From Comamonas koreensis (GTDB lineage Bacteria > Pseudomonadota > Gammaproteobacteria > Burkholderiales > Burkholderiaceae_C), in NCBI RefSeq assembly GCF_014076495.1, contig NZ_CP043575.1:620001-684000 (forward strand): a stretch of DNA of 64,000 bases, read 5' to 3'. The notes below the pieces were generated by a model. The model was not told the DNA's origin, searched no databases, and worked only from the letters and a program-made list of their open reading frames with translations. Made by a program: the position numbers and the translations under genes. Below are positions 44,001-51,696 of the stretch, in pieces. Numbering within the stretch: the stretch's first letter is position 1; each line of letters begins with the position of its first letter.

Positions 44001-46378
44001 CGACCCCGATTCCTCTCGTCCTTGAGTTCCCGTGGGGACGGCAGGTCTTCTGGGGGGACTACCAGCGTTACATGGGCGCGCGTGGCAATTGGGCGCCTAC
44101 TGCGGTGAACTCTGGCCTCATGGCGCTTGAAGTCTGGGCTTTCGCGCAGTTGAAGGCCGATGTCGCAGCAGACGATGTGGTTCGCGAAGTCCTGGAAGGG
44201 CAGACCTCTGTCGGGGCATTGGCTGTGGCGGTTGCAGTCAGCCTGCAGGCACAACAATGCTCCGCCACCACCCTTCCGATTGCGACCAGTCAGAGGCTCT
44301 GGCACCTAGACGTCAGGCGCAGTGTGGAGGACTTAAGTCAAAGCAACCTGATTGGATTCTTCAGACCGCATGACATGCAGCACGCTCGTGCTGTGAAGGC
44401 CGGCAACGACCTCGCGATTCGGCAAACGGACCTGCGCTCGCTTGCGAGTCTCATGCTCGTGCGCGGCGGGGAGCTTGGGGACCGAGCGGCCACGGCCATC
44501 CAACAGTTCCCGAATGACCTCCCCTTCGAATTCGTTGAGGAGCGTGCCAGCGACGCGCACAGGAATGACCTGCACCGCACCGCCGAAATCTGGGCGGAGA
44601 ACGGCAAGCCTGAGAACTACCACGCCAAGTTGGTCGAAGACGATTCGAGGATTGCCATCGTCATAGACAACCCGCAGTCGCGAAGTGCAGACGTCCAAGA
44701 GATTGAGACCAAGCATGCTGAGATGGGAAGGCAATTTCAGCTGTTGACATGGGCCGATTTTTACTTTGACAATGGGTCGCTCAAGCCGTCACTGACCATC
44801 GATGAAGCTGTGGCAGCGGCCAAGCAACTATACGTCGGGGACTTGTTCAATGAAGGACACCCGAGCGGTGACACGCTGCATCAACTTCAAGCCGCTGTGG
44901 CGGGCGTAGCGGCCGTCGTTGTCTCTGAAGGAGCGTCGGAGCACTTTGAGTGGGCGGCCCAAACCTGCGTATACGCATCGAAGACGCCTCACGCGCACGG
45001 CAATCTCTTCGTTCGTGGAGCGCATCTCATGTTCCATCCTGTGCTCTACGTGGCTAAAGGATTCGGCGCGCTGCTCAAGACATTGGAAGGTGAAGACATC
45101 CCCGCTGTGCAGCAGTTGCTCATTCAGCTCGTCAGCCATCCGTACGAGGAAATCCAGGTCATGGCGCTACAGGGCATGCTCCAGGCGTGGGAAGAACATC
45201 CGAACATTGCCTGGGAGGCGCTGCGCGTCGCCACTGAGCTCGCCTTCGTTGAAGTGCGGTATGGCCATGCAGCCGAGGACGCCCGCCAGGAATACCTTGA
45301 GGAAGTTTTGACGGGTTCGATGAACAGGGTGATAGACGGCGCTGCTCCGCAAGACGTGTTGCCCTCGCTTCCCGAGCCGTGGGTCCCAATTCCTGCGGAA
45401 GACACGCCGAAGGAGGAAACCAGCCGATACGGTCGACAACGGAATGAGCCTTGGAGAACGAATCCTTTGCAGGTGGACACAACCTTCCTAGCGAAGGTGC
45501 TCGAGACCATACCGTTAAATAAAGCTGTTGGGGACCGGAGGCACGCAGGCGAATTTCTCGCTTGGTGCGAGCGACTGGCAGCATGGACCATTGAACGCAT
45601 CGCGCCATTCTGGACAACGAACAGGCGAGGCTTGGAGGAGAACGCGTCATACCTGTACGAATGGAAGCGGAGCCTCTTTCAGTTCCTCGCCAAAGTATCC
45701 CTTCTCCTGCCTACTGAGGAAGCCGACCGTCGCTTCCTGCAAAAGGCCGCAGCCGCCGACGACGAAACGTACTGCGAACTGGCGGAGGGATACGTCTGGG
45801 AGTTGGCGGCCGCTGTTGCCGACAGTGCAGCCATTCCGGAGAACGCATTGCAACTTTTGGCCGTGGCCCGTGACCGCGCGCTTCAGTCATGGGAAGGGGC
45901 TTGGCGCGTCGAGCGGGAACTGGCAGACATCGTAAGGGAGCTTTTTTTCTCCGTGAATCTTAGCGCGAAGACACCTGTGCGCTTCGCGAACAACAACTGG
46001 AGCGATGTTGGAGTAGTCATCCTTCTGGTTGACCCAGTACTGCGTGCGCGAGGCAGCTCGCGACTTGTGGCGGAGTACTGGATGCAGCTTTGCGAAAGGA
46101 GCCTAGAGCACTATCCTGTCTACCACTTCGTGAGCAGCTTACAGCACGTTCTACCCGACGCGAACCGACGAGCCGAGTGGCGCAGCTCGGAGTTGCCAGC
46201 TAGGCTAGCAGGGCTGATTCAAAGGTTCAGCGAGAAGGTCCCCTCGATGCCGCACGCCATGGCACAAACCATCTTGCGAGCGCTCGACCAACTCGTGGAC
46301 ATGGGCGACCGTCGAGCCGCGGCTGTGCAGCAGAGCGAGATTTTTCGTTCGGTACGATTCGAAACAGCGGCGCCATAA
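41081..46378 (+). CDS. Nuclease-STAND NTPase giant protein, candidate anti-phage defence effector
   Basis: A 1765-residue protein in three parts. Residues about 26-150 look like a PD-(D/E)xK-type nuclease related to Cap4/Mrr-like effectors: GEGFSYEDTVAAVY with E33, D73-D74 in PLDDLVV and Q92-V-K94 in FSAQVKES. A P-loop NTPase follows with Walker A GLPGVGKS (332-339), Walker B VLFIDGLD (396-403) and, near 587, FTHDIFFEWAFLQLL, a winged-helix end typical of STAND/NACHT ATPases. More than 1100 further residues look alpha-helical and would serve as a sensor. This layout and size match Avs-type phage sensors, though I cannot name the subtype. ATG 41081 is weakly supported; ATG 41105 is possible. 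The gene lies in the accessory island next to HNH remains. Confidence 0.8.
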   Translation: MNSQPAQGMTATSTVTQRGAPPGLTGGEGFSYEDTVAAVYAVALLGEAPALGLTARSVIHVAVQQGPLGQPLDDLVVRARGVDQAVATFSAQVKESLRISAADTNTDFRETIERAHLTVSALAFQVGQDRVGVVTGQIADASRRTFETLCEWARDESSTEILVRKLRTPGVAGDKATHFDVVREILTNHVASEQLDAAVHKLLAHFVLIRMELLAEGSVTENNSVANLANMLAPADRGRADDLWRRLLSLVRRAEGRAAGFDRKTLVARLSGAFRLAGAPSLSGALQSIEQETRLALGEIANDIHGLNIPRESSVTQVVQAISAPGLLQLTGLPGVGKSVVLRLAVERLLQSGPVLLLKADRLQGSTWAQYAAASGLPNVDLEELLVELGATGPRVLFIDGLDRIEVARRGVLKDVLLSVLNSPLLSDWLVVATVRDTGAEPLRTWLPAKLFSSVRTVEVRALDDAEATLLADAVPSLAPLLFGSEAVRSVVRRPFFAAVLAKSVGAGQVTASSEVDLAQLWWGGGGYSADAARVQYRRAALVGLAREGAARLGRRIPVCGIDPQALVELEADGIIRSQRLGHSVQFTHDIFFEWAFLQLLVGEEERWPDFMRQVGEPPALGRVVELLSQAELLLGESWVSYLQLLESSTQLRSQWLRAWLAGPFGLETFEEHADAYTEALFEGDAKRVRQLVVWYQAAKSQPDSSVLTNANATDLDLAQRMLYADMLSYPADLPAWVRFCTWLLEHSVRVPVTAIPDVVAAFEVWQNRFRRRSNRISDSIVRTCLAWLYHIQHVRYREDGERDYEVWRQLSETGYSDEEVKELEKSLRSLVLSSTFGQPGLVAQYIRDLQHLRRIPPGVMTAVFNHAPLLSQVCPTELIELTLKFLCRQLPVDIERQMRDQEHYSISSGFSSLHGNAPGIRDEGMFSPSAPTRQPFAALFEHAPDEARRLVRELSNYSIRAWRQYHRLSRDEATPIPLVLEFPWGRQVFWGDYQRYMGARGNWAPTAVNSGLMALEVWAFAQLKADVAADDVVREVLEGQTSVGALAVAVAVSLQAQQCSATTLPIATSQRLWHLDVRRSVEDLSQSNLIGFFRPHDMQHARAVKAGNDLAIRQTDLRSLASLMLVRGGELGDRAATAIQQFPNDLPFEFVEERASDAHRNDLHRTAEIWAENGKPENYHAKLVEDDSRIAIVIDNPQSRSADVQEIETKHAEMGRQFQLLTWADFYFDNGSLKPSLTIDEAVAAAKQLYVGDLFNEGHPSGDTLHQLQAAVAGVAAVVVSEGASEHFEWAAQTCVYASKTPHAHGNLFVRGAHLMFHPVLYVAKGFGALLKTLEGEDIPAVQQLLIQLVSHPYEEIQVMALQGMLQAWEEHPNIAWEALRVATELAFVEVRYGHAAEDARQEYLEEVLTGSMNRVIDGAAPQDVLPSLPEPWVPIPAEDTPKEETSRYGRQRNEPWRTNPLQVDTTFLAKVLETIPLNKAVGDRRHAGEFLAWCERLAAWTIERIAPFWTTNRRGLEENASYLYEWKRSLFQFLAKVSLLLPTEEADRRFLQKAAAADDETYCELAEGYVWELAAAVADSAAIPENALQLLAVARDRALQSWEGAWRVERELADIVRELFFSVNLSAKTPVRFANNNWSDVGVVILLVDPVLRARGSSRLVAEYWMQLCERSLEHYPVYHFVSSLQHVLPDANRRAEWRSSELPARLAGLIQRFSEKVPSMPHAMAQTILRALDQLVDMGDRRAAAVQQSEIFRSVRFETAAP

Positions 46379-46505
46379 AGCATCGTTCTGTCCAATCGAA
46401 CACTTTCTGGACCGTTCGGAGGCTGTCTCAACCACACTGTAGGTGACAGTAAAAAGTGAGAAAAGTGGCGAATATGCCGAGGTGCTGTTGCGGATAAAAC
46501 CAAAG

Positions 46506-46543
46506 GTCGCCTGAGTGATGAACTCGAGGCGACTTCTTTTTTT
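46506..46543 (+). terminator. Rho-independent terminator
   Basis: Stem GTCGCCT (46506-46512) with AGGCGAC (46527-46533), 14-base loop, then TTCTTTTTTT. It lies about 130 bp after the stop of the 1765-residue gene and would end its transcript. Confidence 0.65.
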
Positions 46544-46570
46544 AATGCACTAGGCCTACACCTTGCGGCA

Positions 46571-46617
46571 TAGCGTGTCCTTGTCCAAGGTCCGCTATCG
46601 GCCAAGTGCAGTCATTC
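46571..46617. repeat. Island hairpin family, decayed copy
   Basis: Keeps the right half of the family (ATCGGCCAAGTGCAGTCATTC at 46597-46617, one base too many to compare in full) with GTCCGC to its left; the left half is unclear. Compare the copies at 49026 and 50607. Confidence 0.45.
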
Positions 46618-46738
46618 GGAGCATGCGCGCCTATGGCCCCCGAAAGCCGACATCCAGATGCATCGAACGATTTAAGAACAGATAGGAATCTGTCATGAAA
46701 GAATGTCGGCCACACGTATCAACCAAAGAAGTCACTCC

Positions 46739-47893
46739 ATGCAAGAAAAAATGAGCAAAAGAACTCCCTTTGCGCCGAGCGATCATGGCTACGAGATTCG
46801 CGGTGGAACTTTCGAGGGAAAGATATTGACACTGGGCGCTACAAACGTGAGCGACGTAATTGTCGGAGGGGCTACTTTCACAAACTGTGAGTTCCGAATG
46901 AAGGGGATCGCAAAGACGGACTTTAACTTTGACGCAGCCTGCCTGAACTGCGACTTCCGCCTTCCTAAACGCGTTTCCAACCGGTATATGGACAGGCCTA
47001 TTTTGAATGGATGCAGGTTCCATGGCCATTACGTGGGCTTCGACTTTGGACCAAAATTTCGGAAAGATTTCACAGGCAGCCCTAGCGCTGGAAGCTTGAG
47101 CAACTGCGATTTTTCGACTGCACGACTCCATCTCTGCGCGTTCTATGAGACTTCACTTTCAGACCACAAGTGGCCTGGTTGGCCACATGTCTTTCTCGAC
47201 TACACAAACGGTGCAAGCTGGGCGCATGCACTTGCAAGCGCCTCTCTCCCACAGCGATTCAAAACCATTCTTAAGCTCCAGTCCGAATTCACTCCCGAGG
47301 ACTCTGCAGTGAATTCAAGATGCATTGTTTCAGTCTATTTACCAGAGATTGGAGAAGACCCTGAAGCACTTTGGCCGCTGATACAAGACATCCCTCAGAT
47401 ATGGTTTCCAGAGAAGGAAGGAAAGCCGAGAGTCAATCCTCAAACTGTTCAATCGGCTCTGGAGAAAAATGAAGAGGCAGCGGAGATCTTTGAATGGAAG
47501 CAAAACCGACTTACCCCCTTCAACTTGCTAACTCGTTGCTGGTTGACTGAAATTCGGTCGAATTCCGAGAGGAAATCAATTGAGTTGGTATTTAACTCTA
47601 CATATCTTCAGTCTCGTGTACCCGATGCGCCACCTGAGGTAAGGCTAGTACTTGAGCAAGCACAAGCGTCTTTACGTCTGCCAAACGAGACTAGAAGCTT
47701 GACCGGCATGGTTGAGAAATACATGCCAATGAGTGCATTTCTTGAAGAGGATGCCGTTGTTCTGAAACCGCATAGAAAGGAGCGTGGTCAAGTGATTCTT
47801 AACTTCGATAGCTGTACGGCCTTCGAAGCAACGGGTGCATCATTGAGCATCACAAAGCTCCGAGACTTTGTGAATCGCTATTGGCATCAGTAG
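46739..47893 (+). CDS. Hypothetical protein with pentapeptide-like N-terminal half
   Basis: A 384-residue protein that I do not recognise. The first 150 residues show repeats of the type NCEF / NCDF / GCRF / NCDFSTARL / LCAF about 15-40 residues apart, reminiscent of degenerate pentapeptide-repeat helices. The second half is mixed alpha/beta with FEWKQNRLTPFNLLTRCWLTEIRSN in the middle. ATG 46739 follows AAAGAAG by about 9 bases; ATG 46751 or GTG-free starts upstream are possible. Codon use and lower GC mark it as island DNA. It might be linked to the defence-like gene before it, but a terminator lies between. Confidence 0.6.
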   Translation: MQEKMSKRTPFAPSDHGYEIRGGTFEGKILTLGATNVSDVIVGGATFTNCEFRMKGIAKTDFNFDAACLNCDFRLPKRVSNRYMDRPILNGCRFHGHYVGFDFGPKFRKDFTGSPSAGSLSNCDFSTARLHLCAFYETSLSDHKWPGWPHVFLDYTNGASWAHALASASLPQRFKTILKLQSEFTPEDSAVNSRCIVSVYLPEIGEDPEALWPLIQDIPQIWFPEKEGKPRVNPQTVQSALEKNEEAAEIFEWKQNRLTPFNLLTRCWLTEIRSNSERKSIELVFNSTYLQSRVPDAPPEVRLVLEQAQASLRLPNETRSLTGMVEKYMPMSAFLEEDAVVLKPHRKERGQVILNFDSCTAFEATGASLSITKLRDFVNRYWHQ

Positions 47894-48046
47894 CCTTTCC
47901 ATTCTTCGGTGAATAGTTATCCAGATTGGCTACGCGGCGAACAGTTGGGTACACACGGAATGATCGGTTCCGAACACCCCGGAAGACGGCTTCGGCCACT
48001 AAATCGAAGCGCTCCTCGAATGTCTGCGTTGGCGAGGACTCCACTT

Positions 48047-48090
48047 CCGCTTCGGGTCGAGCAGCGACAGCCGCCAATCGGCCACAGCTG
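48047..48090. repeat. Island hairpin family, copy
   Basis: CCGCTTCGGGTCGAGCAGCG, then ACAGCC and CAATCGGCCACAGC; aligns to the consensus GACCGCTTTGGGTCG...GCGACAG...ATCGGCCA. The left GA of GACCGC is missing. Confidence 0.5.
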
Positions 48091-48183
48091 GACTTTCGAT
48101 AGCACACCAGGTTCCGTACAGATGGACGTTGTTGGCGCGGTGCTCACTTAGTCCGAAGACGTCAACATGAACATGGAGAAGGT

Positions 48184-48738
48184 ATGCGACTAGAGAAGGA
48201 TGTTCCCATTGAAGCTCGGTACTTGAGGCTCTACACGCGCGTCTCAAACCGGCGCTTCGGTATTGAACGCGCAAACGCGCTTCGGTGGTGTTCAGAACAC
48301 CCTGAACGTCTTAAGCAGACTGATAGCGCTGCCCTTGAAGAGTTGAGCGCTCTCGACTCACTTCCGAGCAGCTCCGCCGCTTTCATTCAGCACTCTGCCT
48401 ACGCGGACATCGCTCCAAATCGGATCTATAGCGCTGCGTTTGATCTGGCCACTCCAAACATTGGAAGCGCATGCACCGCAAGGTTGCGGCTCGCCATCTT
48501 TTGGAGAAAGTTTCCCCTGCAGGGGCTAGGGGATGGACATCACCACTTGGTCGTCTTTGATTTTCCGGAAGGTCTACCAGCAGTTCTCGACAGTTTACGC
48601 GTCGACGTTTTTGACGGGGGAGTCAGTCGGTGCAGAGCAGCGCTAGCCGACATAGAGACATGGATGGCGTATCGGGCTGCTTTTGCTACTCCGCAGCCCG
48701 ATGCCAGTAGCTCCCAATCAGCCATATGCAGAGATTGA
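48184..48738 (+). CDS. Hypothetical protein
   Basis: A 184-residue soluble protein with no family that I recognise. ATG 48184 follows GGAGAAGG closely, a good ribosome-binding site. The C-terminal part (GDGHHHLVVFDFP ... LRVDVFDGGVSR) resembles the following frameshifted gene at its VxVFDG segment, so the two may be distant relatives or an effector/immunity pair. It is 5 bp from the next start. Confidence 0.6.
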   Translation: MRLEKDVPIEARYLRLYTRVSNRRFGIERANALRWCSEHPERLKQTDSAALEELSALDSLPSSSAAFIQHSAYADIAPNRIYSAAFDLATPNIGSACTARLRLAIFWRKFPLQGLGDGHHHLVVFDFPEGLPAVLDSLRVDVFDGGVSRCRAALADIETWMAYRAAFATPQPDASSSQSAICRD

Positions 48739-48743
48739 ATAGG

Positions 48744-49024
48744 ATGTTGGAAAAACTTCCACTTAACGAATTGCAAGAGCGTGCCAAAGTGGCAACTTAC
48801 ATCGCCTGGAGTCTCGGCCAAGACTCCCGCCAACGGTGCCAATTACGCTCGGAACAATGTGGGAGGACACCTGTGTAGTTTTCGAGCTTTACGTTGCGCG
48901 AGAGCGTCCGCAGGACGCAATTGTTCTCACACGCGCCCGAGTCAACGTCTTTGACGGAAGGATCGAAGCGATGAGTGTGTTCGACGAGGCGATAGGCAAA
49001 GTCCTCGCGGAAGCTTCAAAGTAA
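48744..49024 (+). pseudogene. Small gene broken by a one-base deletion in a C run
   Basis: From ATG 48744 the frame reads MLEKLPLNELQERAKVATYI...SLGQD and then runs into a stop at about 48876. From about 48824 another frame continues sensibly as VPITLGTMWEDTCVVFELYV...ARVNVFDGRIEAM to 49024. Restoring one C in the CCC at 48826-48828 joins them into a protein of about 93 residues. The family is unknown. A hairpin repeat begins 1 bp after the stop. Confidence 0.55.
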
Positions 49025-49025
49025 A

Positions 49026-49074
49026 GACCGCAATGGGTCGGTCTGCGACAGTCGCGGATCGGCCATTAGCGGTC
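49026..49074. repeat. Island hairpin family, best-folded copy
   Basis: 49 bp beginning GACCGCAATGG and ending CCATTAGCGGTC: an 11-bp stem with a single bulged T. Inside, GCGACAGTCGC forms a second small stem. The copy lies directly after the stop of the broken gene at 48744-49024. Confidence 0.75.
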
Positions 49075-49098
49075 ATTGCTTGATGTAAGCTGCCAAAT

Positions 49099-49728
49099 AT
49101 GAAAACAGAGGCCTACACCGCCGAAGCCATATGTGTAAGTTTGGGCATACCTTCATTTATAGGTGACCCGGCTTGTCTTCGCGCCAAGTGTGCGCTGCGG
49201 CTATTGCTCAAGCCATCTTTCCATCCCGAGATATGCCTGACCTTCGCGGATGAAAAAGTGTTGGTGGTATGCGCTCGCGGAATGGTTTGGCGACAGCTAG
49301 AGCCCGCGCCAATGCTCACAGACCGTGCTGAAGGTGTTGTGTCGGCTGAAGCTCGCAGAAGCCTTATAGAGCGAGCTGCTGCCGTTGCGAATTTGGAGAG
49401 ATTCCCAAGCATGTTCGTCGATGGTATGCCGTCAGAGTTTTTGTTATTTCATGATGGCTCACTCACCCTACGGGGCGAAGGGAATGCTGGTAGGGTAGGT
49501 GATTTCTCGAGAATGGTGGAACTCGCAATAGTTAGCGCTTGGAATTGCATTTCCAATGTTCATAGTCGCAATGCTCTAGCAGATGCCTCCGAATATGTCG
49601 GGAAGAAGCTCGCTCGCGAATCTGCGCCTGCGCGAAAGCCTGTGATGGAGACCATGATTCTGGGGGTAGAAGAGGACCGCGCGCAGTTAATCGAGGCACT
49701 TCGGACTGTCGAAGCGGGCAGGAAGTAG
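49099..49728 (+). CDS. Hypothetical protein
   Basis: A 209-residue protein with no recognised domain: an N-terminal part with EICLTFADEKVLVVCARGMVW, a middle with FLLFHDGSLTLRGEG, and a helical charged end. No signal peptide or membrane segment. It sits between two hairpin repeats (49026-49074 and 49764-49846), like a cassette ORF. Confidence 0.6.
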   Translation: MKTEAYTAEAICVSLGIPSFIGDPACLRAKCALRLLLKPSFHPEICLTFADEKVLVVCARGMVWRQLEPAPMLTDRAEGVVSAEARRSLIERAAAVANLERFPSMFVDGMPSEFLLFHDGSLTLRGEGNAGRVGDFSRMVELAIVSAWNCISNVHSRNALADASEYVGKKLARESAPARKPVMETMILGVEEDRAQLIEALRTVEAGRK

Positions 49729-49763
49729 AACCCTTCAAACGTCTGGCGTGGGGTGATTTAATG

Positions 49764-49846
49764 GACCGCTTTGGGGCGAGCAGCAACAGTCATGCGCAGC
49801 CACTTGAAGCTGCTAGTACGATGGCTCAATTCGGCCACGAGCAGCC
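49764..49846. repeat. Island hairpin family, long copy
   Basis: 83 bp that match the copy at 56324-56406 at about 72 of 83 positions by eye: GACCGCTTTGG, GAGCAGCAACAGTCATGCGC, GCCACTTG and CAATTCGGCCA are shared. It begins 35 bp after the stop of the 49099 gene. Confidence 0.75.
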
Positions 49847-49934
49847 TGTGGCAGCGCCGGGTCGATCCGGTCAGTACGATTGCATCGAGGACTGGTAACA
49901 ATCCTGCCTCGATTGTCTGCTCGGGCGCTCTCGA

Positions 49935-50537
49935 ATGCCTCCACCCTTTATGTCACACCATATCCAAAATGAACTTGAGACAAGACTCGTCGCGCTGGTT
50001 CGATCTTCCAGCGAGTTGATGGCTGCCCTGGGGGCTGTTCGCGCTCTCGGCTTGTCTTCCTGGTGCATTGGTGCGGGCGCAGTGCGATCGCTCGTGTGGG
50101 ATTCGCTCCACGGCTATAAGCGACCCTCGGATCTTGCGGACGTTGATGTCGTCTACTTCGACGATTCAGCTAGCGCTAAAGGGCAAGACGCAGAGCTTGA
50201 ATTGCGACTGGCGAGCATTATTCCTTCAGTGCGCTGGGAAGTGACCAATCAAGCGACTGTTCATCACTGGTTCGCCGAGCAACTGGGAATAAAAGTGCCG
50301 GCGATTCGCTCGCTTGAAGAGGGCATATCGACGTGGCCGGAGTTCGCGACATGCGTGGGCGTCAATCTGGACGAAGAGGACGCCATCGGCATCGTTGCAC
50401 CCCACGGCCTGTATGATCTTTTTGGCCTTGTTGTACGACATAATCCGCTGAGAGTAAGCGTTGCCACCTATCAGCAAAGAATCCAATCCAAGCGATTCGG
50501 CGAACGATGGCCACTGCTTTCAATCGAGGGATGCTGA
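49935..50537 (+). CDS. Nucleotidyltransferase-fold protein (DUF925 type)
   Basis: A 200-residue protein of the DUF925/COG3575 family: WCIGAGAVRSLVWDSLHGY, the acidic pair SDLADVDVVYFD and NQATVHHWFAEQLG match. The GxG...DxD layout is that of polymerase-beta-like nucleotidyltransferases, but the substrate is unknown. An internal ATG at 49950 is an alternative start. A hairpin repeat follows 70 bp after the stop. Confidence 0.78.
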   Translation: MPPPFMSHHIQNELETRLVALVRSSSELMAALGAVRALGLSSWCIGAGAVRSLVWDSLHGYKRPSDLADVDVVYFDDSASAKGQDAELELRLASIIPSVRWEVTNQATVHHWFAEQLGIKVPAIRSLEEGISTWPEFATCVGVNLDEEDAIGIVAPHGLYDLFGLVVRHNPLRVSVATYQQRIQSKRFGERWPLLSIEGC

Positions 50538-50606
50538 CGAGCCTACGCTTTGCACATGTTGCACCTTGTGCTGCGGGCAAACGTACCAAGGATCTGATCC
50601 TCTGAC

Positions 50607-50678
50607 GACCGCTTTCGGAGAGTCTGGAAGTCGGCTATGGCTCGGTTTGCGACAATCGTGGATCGGCCAAATACAGTC
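50607..50678. repeat. Island hairpin family, copy
   Basis: Starts GACCGCTTTCGG and carries CTCGGTTTGCGACAATCG and GGATCGGCCA, aligning with the 49026 copy (CGGTcTGCGACAgTCGcGGATCGGCCA). The right end is weaker (ACAGTC). It follows the nucleotidyltransferase gene. Confidence 0.65.
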
Positions 50679-50729
50679 GGGAACCGGCAATTAGCAATCA
50701 TCTAGATTTGCCCCAAACCGCAGCGCGAA

Positions 50730-51416
50730 TCAAATTGAGGAGGACGTTGTCCCTCTTGGAACGCACACAAATTTGTCCCAATTAAACCGGAAAAAACCAA
50801 TATGGATAGCCCTTCCATTGTTTGGAAGAATGTAGTTTTCGTCTCCTCCTGGCGCATGAGCAATTTCCAGGTGATGCCATTGAAGAGTAACTAACGTTCC
50901 CCAGCCGTACTTCACGACCTTGACTGCTTGGCTGTTCCTTGCAACGTCCTTGTTGGAGACTTCAGAGATGGCCGTAGTTGCGGCGTAGGTCACCAACTCT
51001 GGCACTGAAAAAATAGGGGGATTCATCTCAAAACATAGACTCGACTCCAAATAATTGGCCCAACGAGTCCTGCCCGTAATTAGCACGGAATCCTGTTGCT
51101 GGATAAGTTCTACTTGCTGTGGAGCATCGACCCAGTTTTCGCACATCCAGTCCCAGTCAGAACCATCCGCAGGGACAGATATCAATGCATGGTCAAATTC
51201 AATCCGGTAGGTTGGCAAGTAGATAGTCGGCATGTGATTTGTAAACTCAACAGCGTATTGATCACTATGACACGTTATGCCTAAGATCCGAAACTGGCTG
51301 TTAAATGTCCGCTCAGGGTCGATATGAGTCTGTCGGTGCGCGCAAAAGCCGTCACTCGAGGCGGTGTGCAGAGAACCGAACTGCCGAATGGCCAGTTCCG
51401 TACATGAAGCGGACAC
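50730..51416 (-). CDS. Hypothetical protein
   Basis: A 228-residue soluble protein, not recognised. It is rich in aromatic residues (DWDWMCENWVD, YGWGTLVTLQWHHLEIAH, GFFRFNWDKF), suggesting a beta-rich fold. No signal peptide. It is one of only a few reverse-strand genes in this part of the island. Confidence 0.5.
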   Translation of the reverse strand: MSASCTELAIRQFGSLHTASSDGFCAHRQTHIDPERTFNSQFRILGITCHSDQYAVEFTNHMPTIYLPTYRIEFDHALISVPADGSDWDWMCENWVDAPQQVELIQQQDSVLITGRTRWANYLESSLCFEMNPPIFSVPELVTYAATTAISEVSNKDVARNSQAVKVVKYGWGTLVTLQWHHLEIAHAPGGDENYILPNNGRAIHIGFFRFNWDKFVCVPRGTTSSSI

Positions 51417-51696
51417 TCAGAACTGGCGGAGCTCAACGACAGATGTGGGCGATTGCTGCCGTTGAGGCCCTGGATCGTGAATGACTCAGATCAGCCTGAA
51501 GCAGGCTATCGAACACTCACTTCGGCTCTGCAGCGGTTGCTGCCGCTCGCATGCGAGGCTCGAGCGGAAGCTATGAGGCTGGCAGCAGACAGCTGGCCTG
51601 GCACCTTTGCGCCATATATATGTTTCTACGTGTGTATAAAATGTTAAAAGCAGGGGTACAAGTATCCCCAAGTGTCACGGTCTACTTGAGGGGACA

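Larger units (their letters stand above)
46379..46738. other. Gap after the defence-like gene
   Basis: About 360 bp without a gene, holding a terminator (46506-46543) and a decayed copy of the island hairpin family (46571-46617). Nothing else is evident. Confidence 0.5.

Noticed and set aside
48771..48778. ACTTAAC matching RYYYAAC
   Set aside because: It lies within the start of the broken small gene and has no GTTRRRY partner nearby.
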